Positions 13,738 through 16,579 of a stretch of DNA of 16,579 nt are shown here, in pieces (within the stretch, counting starts at the first letter, position 1; every line of letters starts with the position of its first letter). The translations under genes and the position numbers were made by a program. The stretch spans positions 1-16,579 of the forward strand of contig JBHPHA010000024.1 of the NCBI GenBank assembly GCA_042569905.1. The letters run 5' to 3'. This DNA is from JBHPHA01 sp042569905. Lineage in GTDB: Bacteria; Patescibacteriota; Minisyncoccia; Moranbacterales; UBA9337. The notes below the pieces were generated by a model, which was given only the letters and a program-made list of their open reading frames with translations, ran no database searches and had not been told where the DNA came from.

Positions 13738-13805
13738 GAATTAAGAATCAACAATCATTTTAAGGGATTTTTATGAATATAAATTGGATAAATTAAAGTT
13801 CGCGA

Positions 13806-13828
13806 TACTAGCACATCTTGTGGTAGTA
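13806..13828 (+). promoter_or_regulatory. Hairpin beside the groEL ribosome-binding site
   Basis: TACTAGCACA (13806-13815), loop TCT, TGTGGTAGTA (13819-13828): nine of ten positions pair, with one G-G mismatch. GAGG, the likely SD (13833-13836), begins five bases later. It contains TAGCAC, the core of one CIRCE half-site, but the spacing and the second half differ. It may be a degenerate HrcA site, another operator, or an RNA element sensing temperature. Confidence 0.5.
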
Positions 13829-13845
13829 GGGTGAGGAATAAGAGT

Positions 13846-15513
13846 ATGACAAAACAAATAAAATACAACGCAGATGCTAGAAGAAAGATTAAGGACGGAA
13901 TTGACCAAGTGGCTGACGCAGTAAAAGGAACATTGGGACCGAAGGGTAGAAATGTGATTTTGGACAAAGGATTTGGTGCGCCAATAATTACTAATGATGG
14001 AGTTAGTATTGCAAAGGAGATTGAATTAGAGGATAAATTTGAAAATATTGGAGCAGAGCTTATCAAAGAGGTTGCGAATAGAACCAATGATAGCGCAGGA
14101 GATGGAACAACAACATCAACAGTTATTACGCAGGCTTTGGTTAGTGAAGGGTTGAAGTATATTGAAACAGGAATAAATCCAGTGGGAATCAGGATCGGAA
14201 TGGAGGATGCTAAAAAAGAGATTATTAAAATTCTTCAAAATAATTCAAAAAAAATAAATTCACGCGAAGAAATTGCACAGGTAGCAACAATTTCAGCTGA
14301 ATCAGAGGAGATGGGTGAAATGATTGCGGATGTTATGGAGGAAGTTGGAAAAGATGGGGTTATTACTGTAGAGGATTCTCAAACATTTGGTTTGTCAAAG
14401 GATGTTGTTGAAGGAATGAATTTTGACAAAGGATTTGTTTCTCCATATATGATTACAAACATTGAGGAGCAAATAGCTGAATTGAGGGATGTCTCGATTT
14501 TGGTTACTGATAAAAAGATTGTATCGATCAATGAAATTCTTCCGCTTCTTGAAAAATTAACTCAATCAGGAAAGAAAGAGTTGGTTGTTATCGCGGAAGA
14601 TCTTGAGGGAGAGGCACTGGCTACGCTAGTGGTGAATAAATTAAGAGGCGCTCTTAATGTTTTGGCAATTAAGGCTCCTGAATTTGGAGAGAATAAGAAG
14701 GAGATGCTTCAAGATATTGCTACATTAGTGGGAGCAGAAGTCGTGAGTGAAGAAGGGGGGATGAATTTGGAGAGTGTTGATCTGGATGTTTTAGGTGAGG
14801 CGCAAAAGGTTATCTCTTCAAAAGAAAGTACAACAATTGTTGGAGGAAAGGGAATAAAGAAGGCAATTAAGGATAGAATTGAGTTGATTAGGCGTCAAGT
14901 GAAAAAGGCTGACAACGATTATGAAAAAGAAAAGCTATTGAAAAGAGTTGCGAAGATGGTTGGCGGTGTTGCTGTGATTAAGGTTGGGGCTGTTACTGAA
15001 ACAGAGCAAACATATTTGAAGCACAAAATGGACGATGCATTAGCCGCAACAAGAGCAGCAGTAGAGGAAGGAATTGTTTCTGGTGGTGGAACCGCTCTTG
15101 CAAAGGCTGTAGCTAAATTGAGAACTAGTAAAAATGTGAGTATAGATCTTGAATATCAGGCAGGTGTTAATATACTCCTTGATGCACTTAATGCGCCATT
15201 GCGACAGATTGTTGACAATGCTGGTGCGAAGGAGTCTGCGGTTGTTCTGGATGCGATTATAAACGGCAAAGGTGCTCATTATGGATATAACGCGAAAGAA
15301 GATATGTATGAGGATAATATGATAAAATCAGGGATTATTGATCCATTAAAAGTAACAAGAACAGCTCTTGAGAATGCTGTTTCTGTTGCAGCTATGCTTT
15401 TGACAACTGTTGCTGCGGTAACTGATAAGGCTGAGGACAGTTCTTGCGGTTGTGGAGCTGGTAGTGCGCCAAATTCTATGGCTGGAATGGGTGGTATGCC
15501 AGGAATGATGTAA
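13846..15513 (+). CDS. groEL: Chaperonin GroEL (Hsp60)
   Basis: ATP-driven double-ring chaperone that folds proteins in the cytosol together with GroES. ATG 13846 gives MTKQIKYNADARRKI, the standard N-terminus, after GAGG nine bases upstream. The in-frame GTG at 13831 would add five atypical residues. The 555-aa length is normal. LGPKGRNV (30-37), D51 and GDGTTT (85-90, with D86) form the ATP site, and the later MDDALAATRAAVEEGIVSGGG motif carries the second catalytic Asp. The C-terminus ends in a Gly-Met tail, shortened and preceded by SCGCGAGSAP. groES, usually immediately upstream, is absent; the upstream neighbour is a divergent tRNA gene. The gene has its own promoter and terminator, so it is monocistronic. 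Regulation may act through the hairpin at 13806. Confidence 0.98.
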   Translation: MTKQIKYNADARRKIKDGIDQVADAVKGTLGPKGRNVILDKGFGAPIITNDGVSIAKEIELEDKFENIGAELIKEVANRTNDSAGDGTTTSTVITQALVSEGLKYIETGINPVGIRIGMEDAKKEIIKILQNNSKKINSREEIAQVATISAESEEMGEMIADVMEEVGKDGVITVEDSQTFGLSKDVVEGMNFDKGFVSPYMITNIEEQIAELRDVSILVTDKKIVSINEILPLLEKLTQSGKKELVVIAEDLEGEALATLVVNKLRGALNVLAIKAPEFGENKKEMLQDIATLVGAEVVSEEGGMNLESVDLDVLGEAQKVISSKESTTIVGGKGIKKAIKDRIELIRRQVKKADNDYEKEKLLKRVAKMVGGVAVIKVGAVTETEQTYLKHKMDDALAATRAAVEEGIVSGGGTALAKAVAKLRTSKNVSIDLEYQAGVNILLDALNAPLRQIVDNAGAKESAVVLDAIINGKGAHYGYNAKEDMYEDNMIKSGIIDPLKVTRTALENAVSVAAMLLTTVAAVTDKAEDSSCGCGAGSAPNSMAGMGGMPGMM

Positions 15514-15538
15514 GCACAAAAAATACAGAACATAGAAG

Positions 15539-15565
15539 CCCGGGAGATAGATCTCGGGTTTTTTT
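15539..15565 (+). terminator. Intrinsic terminator after groEL
   Basis: CCCGGGA (15539-15545), loop GATAGA, TCTCGGG (15552-15558) with one G-U, then seven T. Confidence 0.88.
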
Positions 15566-15580
15566 ATCTTTTGATTTTTG

Positions 15581-15589
15581 TGGTATAAT
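15581..15589 (+). promoter_or_regulatory. Extended -10 promoter for the histidine kinase gene
   Basis: TGGTATAAT is a perfect -10 with the extended TG. No good -35 occurs at 17 bp, which is usual for this promoter type. The leader would be about 30 nt. Confidence 0.65.
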
Positions 15590-15626
15590 GTTTATGAAAC
15601 TTTAAAAGTTGAAAATAAAAATAAAA

Positions 15627-16579
15627 ATGAACATAAAAGAAAGAATTATTGACGGGTTTAATTTAAAAAAGCAAGCAGAAGACCTTGGTGTAAGTATTTG
15701 GAAATCGCCAAGTTTTATGTTCATTGTGATGGGTCTTGTTAACTCTGTTTCAATGATAGCTTTGTATTTTTTCTTGAATGAAAAGAGTTCAGCTGAGTTT
15801 TTAGTAATAACTGAGGCTTTGACTGTGGCAGCAGTTTTTATTCTTGGAACTTTTATTATTAGAAATTTTGAGGTAATTGCGCAGGCTAATAAAATGAAGT
15901 CAGAATTTGTTTCAATTGCTTCTCATCAACTTAAAACCCCATTGTCAAAGATTAGTTGGGGAGCAGAGCTGTTACTAGATAAGCGAGGAGAAGGACTTAC
16001 TGATGAGCAGATAAAAATCATCAATAGAATAGCTAGTGCTGGTAATAACATGAATAGACTGGTAAAAGACCTTCTAGATGTTGCTAAGATTGATCAAGGA
16101 AGTCTGTTTCTGTCAAGAGACCAAGTTAACATCGTTGACTTAATTGAAGAGGCTGTTGTAAATAATGAGATTTTGGCGGGTGAATATGGTTCTAACATTG
16201 TTATAAAGGAAGCAGATAATATTCCGATGGTTGTTGCGGATAAGAAGAGGGTATTTGTTGTTTTGGATAATCTTATTTCTAATGCTTTGAAATATTCTGA
16301 GAAAAACGGTCAAATTGAAATTAGTATTGAAATGCAAAATAATAATATATCAGTTTGTATAAAGGATAATGGAATTGGTATTCCAGAAGAACAGCAATCA
16401 CTTGTTTTTGAGAAGTTTTTCAGAGCTCATAACACAGCTAAGCTGAAGACATCAGGTACTGGATTAGGGTTGTATATATCCAATAAAGTAATAAAGCAAT
16501 CTGGGGGTAAAATGTGGTTTAAATCTATTGAAAAAGTTGGTAGTTTATTTTGTTTTTTACTGCCAATTAAAAATAAATT
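15627..16579 (+). CDS. Membrane sensor histidine kinase (3' partial)
   Basis: The frame is open from ATG 15627 to the window end (317 codons); it probably stops just beyond, since the sequence has passed the last kinase motif. A short cytosolic start (about 1-28) precedes two hydrophobic helices (about 29-50 and 58-79) joined by only about seven residues, so there is essentially no external sensor domain. The kinase core follows: H-box SEFVSIASHQLKTPL with phospho-acceptor H100, N-box DNLISNALKYS, G1 DNGIGIP, F-box VFEKFFRA and G2 GTGLGLYI. All are intact, so it should autophosphorylate. Lacking an external loop, it may sense membrane state or an intramembrane signal. No SD is visible. The response regulator is not in the window unless it follows directly; the receiver-like protein at 2560 is distant and atypical. 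Confidence 0.93.
   Translation, partial: MNIKERIIDGFNLKKQAEDLGVSIWKSPSFMFIVMGLVNSVSMIALYFFLNEKSSAEFLVITEALTVAAVFILGTFIIRNFEVIAQANKMKSEFVSIASHQLKTPLSKISWGAELLLDKRGEGLTDEQIKIINRIASAGNNMNRLVKDLLDVAKIDQGSLFLSRDQVNIVDLIEEAVVNNEILAGEYGSNIVIKEADNIPMVVADKKRVFVVLDNLISNALKYSEKNGQIEISIEMQNNNISVCIKDNGIGIPEEQQSLVFEKFFRAHNTAKLKTSGTGLGLYISNKVIKQSGGKMWFKSIEKVGSLFCFLLPIKNK

Noticed and set aside
13806..13828. Calling the groEL hairpin a CIRCE element
   Set aside because: CIRCE has nine-base arms with a nine-base spacer; here the loop is three bases and only one half-site core matches.
13755..14087. 110-codon minus-strand frame across the groEL start
   Set aside because: It overlaps the conserved N-terminus of GroEL and its promoter region; the product looks like antisense of GroEL.

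Overview
The window is AT-rich bacterial DNA with compact genes. Many starts have little or no Shine-Dalgarno (SD) sequence, UAA/UAG stops dominate, and the standard code fits because no gene carries in-frame TGA. It holds a class A penicillin-binding protein with an Ig-like tail, a groEL without groES beside it, and a zincin gene next to ATP-grasp genes. Together these suggest a member of the Patescibacteria (CPR). That placement is an inference from overall style, since no rRNA or other phylogenetic marker except groEL is present.

Layout. 1-2455: the end of an HExxH zinc peptidase gene (DUF1704/MATCAP-like), then two tandem RimK-like ATP-grasp ligase genes. They look like one operon that could attach and remove amino acids on a protein or peptide, and it is closed by an intrinsic terminator. 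2513-4607: a divergent pair, with a receiver-domain protein on the minus strand and a tandem-duplicated Lrp/AsnC-like regulator on the plus strand. Between them lies a perfect 13-bp inverted repeat whose arms fall inside the two opposing promoters. 4636-7282: a bifunctional peptidoglycan synthase with its own promoter and terminator. 7285-7857: a small four-helix membrane protein of unknown function, with its own promoter and terminator.

7907-12640 is compositionally different, with visibly higher G+C in its genes and CGN arginine codons. It holds a promoter, a leader that can fold into a multi-branched RNA, and a long DEAH-box helicase of the HrpA/HrpB type with a helical-repeat C-terminus. 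A second promoter follows with a roughly 430-nt leader and an unrecognised 138-aa protein. Last is a short transcription unit with four successive hairpins and at most a 68-aa protein.

12596-13650 (minus strand): tRNA-Ala(GGC), then a degenerate palindromic repeat, then an AlkD-like DNA glycosylase gene. These are probably one transcript ending at a shared bidirectional terminator. 13709-15565: a monocistronic groEL with a hairpin beside its ribosome site. 15581 to the end: a membrane sensor histidine kinase, cut by the window edge.

Nine sigma-70-type promoters can be written with exactly 17-bp spacers, plus one extended -10 promoter, so the transcription map is readable. The best candidates for undescribed biology are the ligase/peptidase operon, the symmetric operator between the receiver and Lrp-like genes, the structured helicase leader, and the hairpin-rich small transcript at 12345-12640. 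I saw no CRISPR array, insertion sequence or phage gene.
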